Origin: Helopsaltes ochotensis | Lineage: Eukaryota; Chordata; Aves; Passeriformes; Locustellidae | DNA: 64,000 nt | Direction of reading: 5' to 3' | NCBI GenBank assembly: GCA_013400155.1 | Contig: VXBM01001241.1 | Location: 1-64,000 of the forward strand | Notes under the pieces: generated by a model | What the model saw: the letters and a program-made list of their open reading frames with translations, nothing else | Database searches by the model: none | What the model was told of the DNA's origin: nothing | Translations under genes and position numbers: made by a program | Part shown: positions 1 through 9,310 of the stretch, piece after piece | Numbering within the stretch: the first letter of the stretch is position 1 | Layout: every line of letters begins with the position of its first letter

Positions 1-132
1 GGGAGTTACCGACTTCACCTTGGCACAGCCCTGGCTCCATGCATTCCTTCCAGTCAGAAAATTATTGGTAGCAAAGGGCTTCCCCCGGGACAGCTTCTGC
101 TCCTCTCATCCCAGCCAGAGAGTTCTTCAGAG

Positions 133-290
133 CTACTGACATCTCCTTGGTATGCTGGCTTGCTCAAGAGGTTCTTCCCAGTCAGAGATTTCTTGGTACC
201 TCCTAACACCTCCCCACAGGGAAAGCTCATGATCCACGTCCAATTCCCACTCTTCCTCCCCACTGACAAAGGCCCCCTCCCCCTCAGTCT
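133..290 (-). CDS. RSPH1: RSPH1 coding exon 9 (probable C-terminus)
   Basis: An acceptor (ctgcccctgccag) precedes an open frame at exactly the phase left by exon 8. It encodes 52 residues to a TAG at 133-135. The segment GEEEWELDVDHE resembles the (D/E)EEFxYDMDE stretch near the human C-terminus, but the last 35 or so residues match nothing I know. It lies 3.4 kb from exon 8. No polyadenylation signal occurs before the window edge, so the 3' UTR would run off the window. Confidence 0.58.
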
Positions 291-3200
291 CTGGCAGGGG
301 CAGGACTGAGCCACCCACAGCCCCCACCAAGTGCCCACTGAGGGTCTGGTGTTTGGCCAGCCGGGCAAGGGGCTGGCTGGCTGTGAGTTGGGGTTCACTT
401 TGTCCTACTCCATCCCTGCCGTGCTCTAGCACAGAGACATCCCAGGAGCTGCTTCTTCCTGAGAGAGGCCCCAGGGCTCTTGCATGGGGGACAATGACAG
501 ACAGTGGATCCAGCTCACCCTCAGCATGTTTGCCGGGGACGAGAGCTGAGCGGGGCAGGTGAAGTTTGCTGCCTTTGCCATCTCTTGTACCTCAGTAGCA
601 ATTGGAGCATGATGCTCCTTCTCCGGCTTTAATCACCATGGCTCCCTCTTTGAGCAACAAAGTGTGTTTTCCAACAGGCTTGAGAATCTGATGAGGAGAA
701 ACTTGGTATCTTGGAGGACAAGAACTGCTGACACTAAGGAATTAAGTTCAGGGTTGCTACATAAACGGAGCAGGGTGATGGTAAAAAGATACCCATCACA
801 AAGATAAAACAACTCAAAAGGGAGCCTGCCTTAGAGTATATGTGTAAAACTGGGAAAGGAAAGGAGGAACTAGGAACTGCTTCAGATGCAGAATGACATC
901 CTTGGGAAAACTGAAACACGGTGGGACAGCTCACATAACCAATGTGCTCTCCAGTGAATGAAGGACTCATTACTGAAGACAGAAAGGTAAAATTTGGAGG
1001 AGAGTTTTCATCCATGTGAAGAAGCTGCTTGAATGCATGAAACTGTTCTTTATATGGACAACATTTTTGCTAAAAGCTCGTGGCTCACCAATGATCATTC
1101 TGATGATGTGGCACAGTGCCAGGAACTCATTACAGTCACCTCCTCATCCCCATCCGCTGAGTGTCCTTGAAACAGCTTGAGGAAGGCGCATGGTAAAGAA
1201 GAATCTTAGGACTAAGCTGCAATATACCAAAACCAAACCAAACAAGTAGTATACAGAAAGCAGAAGGAAAACTAGCCTAAAAAGGAAGAATTTAAAAACT
1301 GCACCAGTGTGTTAGGGTAAAAAAAAAATCAGTTGGAGTTCAAAGTGGCAAGGGAAGATTTAGGGCAACAAGAAGAGCTTCTACAGATGCAAGGACAACA
1401 GCAAAACAAACAAGGAAAACACAGGCCTGGAATGGTGCCCTAGTGACAGGGAAAATGCAGAGAGCTGGGAAGTCCAGTGCTGCCTCTCTCTTCACCAGCA
1501 AGACCCTCAAGTCTCTGTGCCCAGAGGCAGGGTTCAAGTAAGACAGCAACTACCAGTAGTAGAAGATTAAGTTGTGAGGACACAGTTCCATGGCTTCATG
1601 AACCCAGAATAATTCTCCACTGAATTTGACACCTCACTACCAGCTACATGAAATAAAGGAAGTTGCCGTGAGACTCTGAGATTATAAAAGGTCCAAAGAT
1701 AAACATTCCAGACAGAACATTGACAGAAATGTTTACTCAACGCATCTTAACACACCCTTTTACAAATAAAAAATATTGCAGGCTTACCACACTAAATCAT
1801 CTACTTTGAAATTTCATTTTTTGGGGTCTTTTCCTGTAGTTGTACCCAATTCCTGTTTCCTCTGGTTCATCCTCCTAAATCAGTAATTTCTGTGCAGTAG
1901 AAGGAAAGACAGGGTATAGAGATGCATTTTATTATTGAACACTGGAAAGTAATCCCAGTAACTAAAACATAACTCTAGAACTCTGCTGTCCACCTCAGTC
2001 CTCCTCACCCACTGCCTTTCAATGCCAATACTGGAACTGAAGTTGTTCACATTGTTTGTCAGCTGGCAGACAGACTCAGTACACCCACACTGCCTGCCAG
2101 CCTGCCTATATGGAACTCTGAACAGCCAAAAAATGTCTCCTGGTTAGATGATATCATAAGGAATGCAGAACAAGAAAGAGGGAATTTCTGTGTGGAAAAA
2201 GAATGATGGTAAAGGGGCAAGGAATACCAGGCTGCAAAGAAAACAGGTTTTGTTATATCTGCTCTTCACAAGATGCATATTTTTCCTCCTATCTGCTCTT
2301 CACAAGATGCATATTTTTCCTCCAATCATTCCCTCTTCCTATAACTTAATCTTGCTAAACATAAAGACAAGGGGAACAATATGTTGCCTCATTAATTATG
2401 GATGGAGACCTATGCTGAAAAATGTTTAAAATCATCCAACTCCTTGATTCTGGAAATAAAGAGCTGGAGGGAACTTTGAGAACATCTATCACTTTGCTGT
2501 GTTTTCAGGCATTGGTATCTGCCTCGGTGCCATATCTGATGGATATCTGGGCTCGTTTGTTCTCAAAAACACCCTAGAAAAGCCACTGGGAAAACCAGAA
2601 CTGCTTTGTTGGAGTGAGCCAGAAAATTTACTAGAACAAGTTCAGTCCAAATTCTTATTTGAGTCCAAGGGTCTTTGAGACAAGCCGGGCTCAATGCACA
2701 TTTGCCAAATCCAAAGCAGAACTATAATCTGCTGAGATTTCTGCTGGATTTGAACCAAGCCCAGGCATCCTGCAAGATATCAGTCCTACACACCGGGTCA
2801 GCCAGCTGCTTGCTTTGCCCTGAAACTGGAAAGCACCTTCAGAATTGGAAATTAAAAGCAAATAAACTGAAAACTACAAGAGCTGACCTAAATGTTTAGT
2901 GTATACCTCCAGGCATTTTCATATGGTTCAAGAGATTCTTCTAATCCCTGGTGGTTGGCTTGGATTTATTGTAAAATGGACTGATTACAAATGGATAAAT
3001 TTATCTGGTATTTTCATATCAGATAGGCAAGCTTGTAAATTTTAAGAATAAATGCAAAGAACACAATTGGTTGGAGGCTCTTAAGCTAAATATGAGCAAA
3101 CATGGATGCATCCTTCTTGCTTCTTTTAATTGTGTGTTTAAAGCAGGCTTCTGAACTGCCTGGAAGAAAACCTGAGCACCTGAATTTCAAATCTCTTTGG

Positions 3201-6200
3201 TTTGTAGGAGAAACAAACCAAGCAGAGACTATTCAAACCAGAATGCATAACAACACCTAAAATTTGTCTCTTCATATTTGTTTTGCCTGCTTTTGAACTA
3301 CAATTGGTAGAATTAAGAATTCACAGTTGCATTCATGAGAGAAAAGTGAAGTGCTCAAAACTCCCTGAACCTCAGGATCTGACATCTTTTCTCTCACTTC
3401 TGTTAAAAAAACCCCAAAAACATAACAACAGTTTGGAAATGCAATCTCTTACAAATTCAGCTCTGCAAGGGCTGTCAGGTGTACATGCACAGAAGTGTCA
3501 CTTTTCATTTGTTCTGTTGCAGTATATGAATTTAACTTCTCATAGTTTGTCTCTCCAGAGGACTGCCCTCTTTATGAAAGGTACAGAGTCCCCATGGTCT
3601 CCCAGCAGCAGCACGGCTGCATCTGATTGACGTCCATAACTTCAAACCCTAATTAAAGAATGAGCCATTTCTCACATGGCCCATTTCTTACCTTCATCCT
3701 CCTGGCCTTGGTTTACTTCTTCCTCCCTTCTTTCCTCACTTTCCCCTTCTGCATCGCTTGCTGGGTTAAGAGCTTCACTGGAGGCCTCAGGACTCTCACC
3801 CTCCTCAGTGACTGAAATATAAGAAATTAGAAATACCAAAGAAAACCAATTTTACAAATTTGCATTCAGCCTTTGTTTTCATGTAATAGCTCCTAACTCC
3901 TACTCATGGCTGCAGATGTTCACATGAGAAATCCCACAAAATCTTCTCTGTTTATGGTCAAGCTTGTATAATAAGCCATGATACAGATTAAAATAACTCA
4001 CAGGCTTCCCAAGACAGTTGTATCTCATGCTGTGTAAAATAAAACAGATATATATATATTGTGCAGTTTAGGAATTTCTTTGGAAGTTCCTAACAATCAA
4101 TACATAGGCAAATCATAGGAAAAACAAAACACAACAACCCTATCACATCACTTGATATTAAACCCGTAAAATAATGGTCACCACATTCAAAGCATGGAGT
4201 TTCCAGATAACAACATATAAACATATAATTGATGGAATTTTTCTCCTCTTCAGCTACTGCACCTGCTGACTCTGTTGTTTCTTTGGAGGCCTGTAGCTCC
4301 TCACAATGGGGAGACCAGGGTGTTAATTTGGTAATTTCTGATGCTTTCCACATTGGTTCAAGAGGTAATGGTGGTTCCTCCTCATCTTCCTCCCCTTTTT
4401 CCTAGAAGAGAATCCATGAAATCCAGTATCTCACCATACAGACAGTAACTAAGATGATGGGTTAGTCTACTAAAACCTCCTCATCTGGGATCAAAATGGT
4501 AATGACCTTGGAAGTGTTTACAGGTGGAGGAACTTCAACAGCTGCAAATCTTGGACAAGAACTACTCTTTGAACCCTGACCAAGTCAGTTGGCTGTTACT
4601 GATGATTGGCACCTGATGCTCTGTCTGATAGATGCTGCACTGCCTGTCTCACATAGAAACAGACTAAAAATCCACCTGTTTCGGCCTCAGTCTTTGCCTA
4701 GGGAGGACATTTGAAAGGATTTAGGAAGCAGTAAGGTTGTGCACTGAGCTTATGGTTTAGAAACATGAAAATATTTTTTAAATTAAATAAATTTTTTTTC
4801 TACAAATATGAAGGAGTCAATAATTAAACCATTGTCTGTATTATTAGCTATTTTCTTCTCATTTTTTTTAAATGGGCTTTGTTCTGTAATTATTTCAACT
4901 AAAGCAAAAGGGGAAAATTTAATCTTACTTTAGTGATAGCACTTGCTTTAAACACTCATTTAAGAATTTCCAACTGAACTAAGGAAACACACATTACTCT
5001 GGATACTCCTATGAATCTGACACTTAATTTGAAGATCTCTTGCTGACAGCTGGAAAAAAGCAGAACAGTCTCCAAGCTTTGCAAATCTCTATCACAATTG
5101 ACAGGATTTTGATGATTATTATTTTATCCTTCAGAAATCACTGCTGCATCACAGAGTTTTCAAAGAGTGGGGAACTAATGTGTCAGAGATAGCAAACTCG
5201 AAGCCAAAATGTGGCAATTTTTCTTGAAATCAAACAGTAATACTAAAATATATTTCTTACCTCTGTAGCTATTTTTGCAGCATATCAATCAAAAATATTT
5301 CAAAACATTAATGCATAGAGAAGGGAAGACAGACTTTGATCCATACCACTCGCCACAATTATTAGAAGCCATGGATATTAAGCTCTTAACATGACCAGAA
5401 CAACAATAGGACATATTTCCCAAACATGACTCTGCTGATAATTACCTTTTGTATGCATAGCACCAAGCAGTTCAGAAATACAAAAAATATTGCTCATTGT
5501 TTTCTGGTGTTCAGAGGAAAATGCAATAGAGGCTAAATGTGCATACAAATATATCTATATTCCTCTGTGAATTGAAATGTTCTGGGAAGAACATTTTCAA
5601 ATGTTTTGGGAAGGTCCTGATTCTTTTTAAGCAGAAAGGATTCATGTCTGCAAGCAGTGCAAAATCCTACCTTGTACTCTTCAAAGCTTACACAGTAGAG
5701 AACATAAAAAAAGAAAAGCAAAATGAAACCTCATTTAGTTCTTAAGAATGCATGAGTTTCCACCCTTTTTGACTCATAAGATCTACGTTAACATCAAGGC
5801 ATTTTATATATTCCTGAACAATAGATCTGTTTTACTGGGTCCTCTGATACTCACTACAACTTGCATTATTTCTTTTACCTGCACTGGTTGTATGTATTCA
5901 CCATGCTGCTCACATCCAATATCAAAGATGAATTTGCCACGGCCTAGAGGCTGCATAAAAACACAAAGACGTCAGGAGAACTGAGCATTTAATCCATTCT
6001 AAGCACAGAAATGTAAAACATCCTTTACTACAAATTCCATGCAATAGTCAGTAATGCTACAGTTTGAAAGCAACGTTGCAAAGAAACTTGGCATTGTGTC
6101 CCACACAATAATTCAGTTTCATGTGTTACACTTATGGTACAGGAAATACTACAGAAGATCAGAAACCTAGCTTCTTATTTTAAGTGGAAATAGGTCATAT

Positions 6201-8410
6201 TAAGGCAATTCCATGCTAACTGTTCAGATGAATAGAAAGCATTCCTGCACACTTACCTTTCCATTGAGAAACCTGCCCTTAAATCTGTAGTTTAGGTGGA
6301 TAAGTTCAGCTGGTCCATCCTGGATTCCATTTACCCAACAACCAACATACTTAGATCCTGTGTCTTTATAGACATACGTGCCTTGCCCATGTCTAGGGAG
6401 AAAATAATAATTCTGTTTTATACCAGTGAGTATTAAGAATTTAGGCTGTTGTTGTAATTAAGGCATTAAAACTGTATTAATTAAGCAGCTGAAACTACTC
6501 AGGCTGGACTAAATTGCCAAGGTCACCCCTGGACTTCATTTGCTGCAGTCAGACATGCTCTGAAAATAACGTTTGCATTTTAATGCCGTTGGGTGACTTG
6601 AAACATCCCTGTGAGAACGAAACAAACCTCTTGTTGTTAGCCCACTCTCCAGTATAGGTGTCTTCATTTGCATACAGATATTCTCCATAGCCCTGTCTCT
6701 GGTCATTTTCCCAGTCTCCTTCAAGGACAAAAGGATAAAAGCAGTGTGAGACCTGGTTCATTTCATTGTGTGATACACTGGCCAGTTTGTAACATCATCA
6801 TACAAGTGTTAGAGAAGGAAAACAAAGCTATGGCACTGATGGGATTTCTCACTGTTCCTTACACCACTCCTTACTCTGAAGTAGAGTCCCTTGTTCTTTT
6901 TTCATCCCTCTCTTCCCCTCCACATGTATTAATGCTGCTGCCTGACCTCCCTTTCCACTTTTCCATAATTATGTCTCCATTATCACTCTCTATTACCATT
7001 ATGAACACATAACAACCCAGTCCTATCTTTAAATTGGGTAATGTATCACAGTTGCATTAGATAATGTGACATTTCCACACAAATTTAAAGAGGAGTTACT
7101 TCAATTTGACTCATTTGCTGCAGTTGTCCTGTCAGTATTGGGGCACATATATTCAGAAGGATGCTAGATGGTTTGTATCTTAATTATTCTTTTAATCAAA
7201 CTTAAAAGAAATTTTTAAAAATCCAAAAAGCTCGGTGCATATGTTCCTGCAAGGCAAGATTGGGATGATCTTTCTGTTCTCAACTTTCAGCCTTCAAAAT
7301 GTGAATGTCTTTTCTTTTCTAGCTTAGACATGATAGGGGGAATGATATTGAACTTTGAAACACAACTTGATAGATTCTGATTGCTTCAGGTACACCCCAG
7401 CAAGCAGGGAAACTCTGAATTTCAACTTCTTCCCTAAATCCCAATCCCTAAATAAGGACTCTAATAAGCAGCCTATTTCTTTTAATGATAGACCTAATAA
7501 ATGCCCTAACATAAACAAACCCCAAGCTTCTCAGAACTATTACTAAAAAGGGAATAAGAGGAAAATATCTTGTAGCAAATGTATTTTCATAAAATAAGGC
7601 ATTCTCCAATTAATTCTCTTTTCATTTCTGGGGGGACGAGGAGTGAGAAGGAAATGTGTCCTTTCGGCTACAGAAATCTTTGCAACCGTGTTCAGTGCTT
7701 TACCTGCATATTTCGATCCATCTGGATAAAAAAATACACCTTTGCCATGCTTTTTGTTTTGAAGGTAGTTCCCGGTGTAGAGAGCACCGTTTTTAAACCT
7801 GTAGGTCCCCTGAAACACATTTGGTACAGACGAAATACCCATCAGTTCTCGCCCTCGCTTCAATACAGAGCCCAAATAACACAACTGCAGAAGCAGAACC
7901 ACAAGCAGGGCCGGTGCCTTACAGCTCCGCTCCTCAAACCGTGCTCGTAGTGCCCTTCGTAGGTGTCACCATTGGGGAGCAGTGCCTTCCCGAATCCGTG
8001 CCGCTGCCCTTCGGAATTGCGATCGCCCTCGTACTCCTGCCACAGGCGGAGGGAAAACGGTTCAGGGACGGCGCCCGGCAGGAGCCAACCCCACCGGAGG
8101 GAAACAGGTGTTTGAGGAAAGCCGCTGCAGCTCGCCTTCAGTCACACCCTGCCATCTTCTCGGCACACCACTGAAAAGCGTTAAAAGCTGCAGTGCCACA
8201 GCCGAGACCCGCCGTGCCAAGGGGGCTGCCCCTGGGGAACTCTCCCTGGCGGGCACTGCGCGCCTCACCCCGGGGATGTTCCGCTTCCCGTCCCCGTCCC
8301 CGTTCCCGTCCCCGTCCCCTCCCCGCCCGCTCCTCCCGGGCCCCGCGGACCCCGATGCCTTGCGGGCCCTCCCCGGCCTCGGAGCCCTCCTCGGAGCCCA
8401 GCTCCGACAT
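133..8410 (-). CDS. RSPH1: RSPH1, radial spoke head component 1 (whole CDS, nine exons)
   Basis: This is a MORN-repeat protein of the radial spoke head in the axoneme of motile cilia and sperm flagella. Loss of the human gene causes primary ciliary dyskinesia (family knowledge). Coding exons, in transcript order, are 8351-8410, 7923-8036, 7704-7809, 6628-6718, 6257-6392, 5879-5950, 4263-4401, 3692-3811 and 133-290. They total 996 nt, or 331 residues plus stop; the human protein is about 309. Every junction has GT-AG sites and matching phase. Seven MORN units span about residues 22-183, each with the Y-x-G-x-(W/F/Y) start and a central G-x-G. The rest is an acidic tail. The ATG at 8410 was chosen because MSELGSEE matches the human start; an in-frame ATG at 8494 would add 28 residues of low-complexity sequence. 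The gene is head to head with SLC37A1. Exons 1-8 are secure and exon 9 is less so. Confidence 0.93.
291..3691 (-). other. RSPH1 intron 8 (if exon 9 is correct)
   Basis: A 3.4-kb stretch with no recognised exon. Apart from the 34-bp duplication, I see only unique AT-rich sequence. Short open frames here look like chance. Confidence 0.5.
2256..2323. repeat. Perfect 34-bp tandem duplication
   Basis: Two identical 34-bp copies (tatctgctcttcac...ttcctcc) lie side by side at 2256-2289 and 2290-2323, in RSPH1 intron 8. Identity of the copies suggests a recent event. Confidence 0.9.
3692..3811 (-). CDS. RSPH1: RSPH1 coding exon 8 (acidic tail)
   Basis: Encodes residues 240-280, a Glu/Ser-rich segment (TEEGESPEASSEAL, SEERREEEVNQGQED). 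The acceptor is atatttcag, the donor is gtaaga, and phase is 1 at both ends. Composition rather than sequence is conserved in this part of the family. Confidence 0.85.
4263..4401 (-). CDS. RSPH1: RSPH1 coding exon 7 (start of acidic tail)
   Basis: Encodes residues 194-240. It starts with the acidic run EKGEEDEEE, followed by MWKASEITKLTPWSP, which matches the conserved W-K-A-(T/S)-x-I-T-x-L motif after the MORN array. The donor is read as gtgcag (phase 1). Reading through the donor would give an unrelated tail and a stop. Confidence 0.9.
5879..5950 (-). CDS. RSPH1: RSPH1 coding exon 6
   Basis: Encodes residues 170-193 (24 codons), with GRGKFIFDIGCEQHGEY, which closes the MORN region. Phase 0 at both ends; acceptor tttatgcag, donor gtaaaa. 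Confidence 0.96.
6257..6392 (-). CDS. RSPH1: RSPH1 coding exon 5 (MORN 5-7)
   Basis: Encodes residues 124-169, with HGQGTYVY, TGSKYVGCWVNG and AELIHLNYRFKG. This is the most conserved stretch of RSPH1. The acceptor is ctccctag and the donor gtaagt is at phase 0. Confidence 0.97.
6628..6718 (-). CDS. RSPH1: RSPH1 coding exon 4 (MORN 4-5)
   Basis: Encodes residues 94-124, with GDWENDQRQGYGEYLY and DTYTGEWANNKR. It enters at phase 1 after the acceptor ccttgaag and leaves at phase 2 at the donor gtttgt. Confidence 0.96.
7704..7809 (-). CDS. RSPH1: RSPH1 coding exon 3 (MORN 2-3)
   Basis: Encodes residues 59-94, including GTYRFKNGALYTGNY, KKHGKG and FYPDGSKY. The acceptor is tgtttcag; the donor gtaaag leaves phase 1. 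Confidence 0.95.
7923..8036 (-). CDS. RSPH1: RSPH1 coding exon 2 (MORN 1-2)
   Basis: Encodes residues 21-58 (38 codons, phase 0 to 0). It holds the first MORN unit (YEGDRNSEGQRHGFG) and the start of the second (TYEGHYEHG). The acceptor is tgtggcag and the donor is gtaagg. Confidence 0.93.
8285..8330 (-). repeat. G-rich (GGGGAC)n-like array in RSPH1 intron 1
   Basis: The plus strand carries repeated cccgt/ccccgt units. On the RSPH1 sense strand this gives at least five runs of three or four G separated by AC or AAC. The array starts about 20 nt after the exon 1 donor and could form a G-quadruplex in the nascent transcript or the DNA. Confidence 0.7.
8351..8410 (-). CDS. RSPH1: RSPH1 coding exon 1
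   Basis: Encodes residues 1-20, beginning MSELGSEEGSEAGEG and ending at phase 0 before the donor gtccgc. The ATG has G at -3 (gccgccATG). The acidic N-terminal peptide resembles that of mammalian RSPH1. Confidence 0.88.
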
Positions 8411-8425
8411 GGCGGCGGCGTCGCC

Positions 8426-8439
8426 GTCGCTGTGACAAC
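8426..8439 (-). promoter_or_regulatory. Candidate RFX X-box 16 bp upstream of the RSPH1 ATG
   Basis: On the minus strand the 14-mer is GTTGTCACAGCGAC. It fits the ciliary X-box consensus GTHNYYATRRNAAC at 12 of 14 positions. RFX factors (with FOXJ1) drive motile-cilia genes and usually bind close to the start site, so both position and gene function fit. Confidence 0.5.
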
Positions 8440-8938
8440 CGGGCCGAGCGAGGCCGGCGGGGCCGGCCCTCAGCGGGAACCCAACACCGGGCACGGGGGA
8501 ACAAACAGAAACTCTCCTTGTGGGGAAGCCGGCATCAGCGATTCAGCGCTGAAGGAACACGGGGATGGCTCCCCGCAACATGCACGTTGTCAGTCTTCAA
8601 AGCGCTTTGCCTATTTATGCATTTCGGCAAAGAGATTAGTGCTCGTTGGTTTACAATTCACATAGTTCTCCTCCTTAATTACTATTCTGTCTTCTGCTCG
8701 TTACTGATTTCTCGCTTCTCATGCTAATTAGTCCGCCTTTTTCAGGCTTTTTATTATCTTTTCCCCATCTCTGCTGTATGTAATGTGGTGTATAAAATCT
8801 GTTCGGTTCTCAACAATTAATTTCCCTCCCAGGCTCTGCCAACTTCCTTCTCCAGGTCTGAGGGCACTAAAGTACGTCGAGCCCTAAACTCTTAATTGGC
8901 TTTTCTAACACATGGACACCACCCAGAGTTTGCCCTTC

Positions 8939-8962
8939 AACTGTTAACTATTATTAACAGTT
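8939..8962. repeat. Perfect 9-bp inverted repeat with 6-nt loop
   Basis: AACTGTTAA, loop CTATTA, then TTAACAGTT. The gttaactatt motif recurs just downstream. This is AT-rich intergenic sequence beyond the RSPH1 promoter. Confidence 0.7.
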
Positions 8963-9065
8963 AACTATTTTTTCTATTAACTATTTCACAGATTAGAACT
9001 CTTCTCAACATTTCCCCCCCCACTGCTGCACAGGCTCCTTTTAAAACACTGCCAGACCCTTCAGT

Positions 9066-9310
9066 GGTGCCCGGCATCAGGATGAGGAGCAACAGCCATG
9101 AAATAAAACACAAGGAGTTCTACCTCAACGCGAGGAAGAATTTCTTTATGTTGAGGGTGGTAAAGCTCTGGAACAGCTTTAAGGACACGGATTTGCCTCT
9201 CTGGAGACATTCCAAACGCACCTGGATGTGTTCTGTGTCACTGTTCTGGTGGCCCTGCCGTGGCAGCGGCTTGGACTGGGTGATCTCCAGAGGTCACTCC
9301 AACCCTCTGC
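9066..9310 (+). mobile_element. Truncated CR1 LINE fragment
   Basis: Carries hallmarks of the 3' part of avian CR1-type repeats: the frame fragment KEFYLNARKNFFMLRVVKLWN, then the gcttggactgggtgatctcc / aggtcactccaac tail. The copy is frameshifted and lacks the 5' part. Confidence 0.7.

Larger units (their letters stand above)
7950..8560. promoter_or_regulatory. CpG-rich promoter region of RSPH1
   Basis: A GC-rich, CpG-dense stretch covers exon 1, exon 2 and the upstream flank, against AT-rich surroundings. It is the expected promoter of RSPH1. No TATA box is visible. Confidence 0.75.

Noticed and set aside
7982..8665. 227-codon plus-strand open frame over the RSPH1 promoter
   Set aside because: It is the antisense shadow of RSPH1 exons 1-2 in a GC-rich region with few stops. 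No domain is visible.
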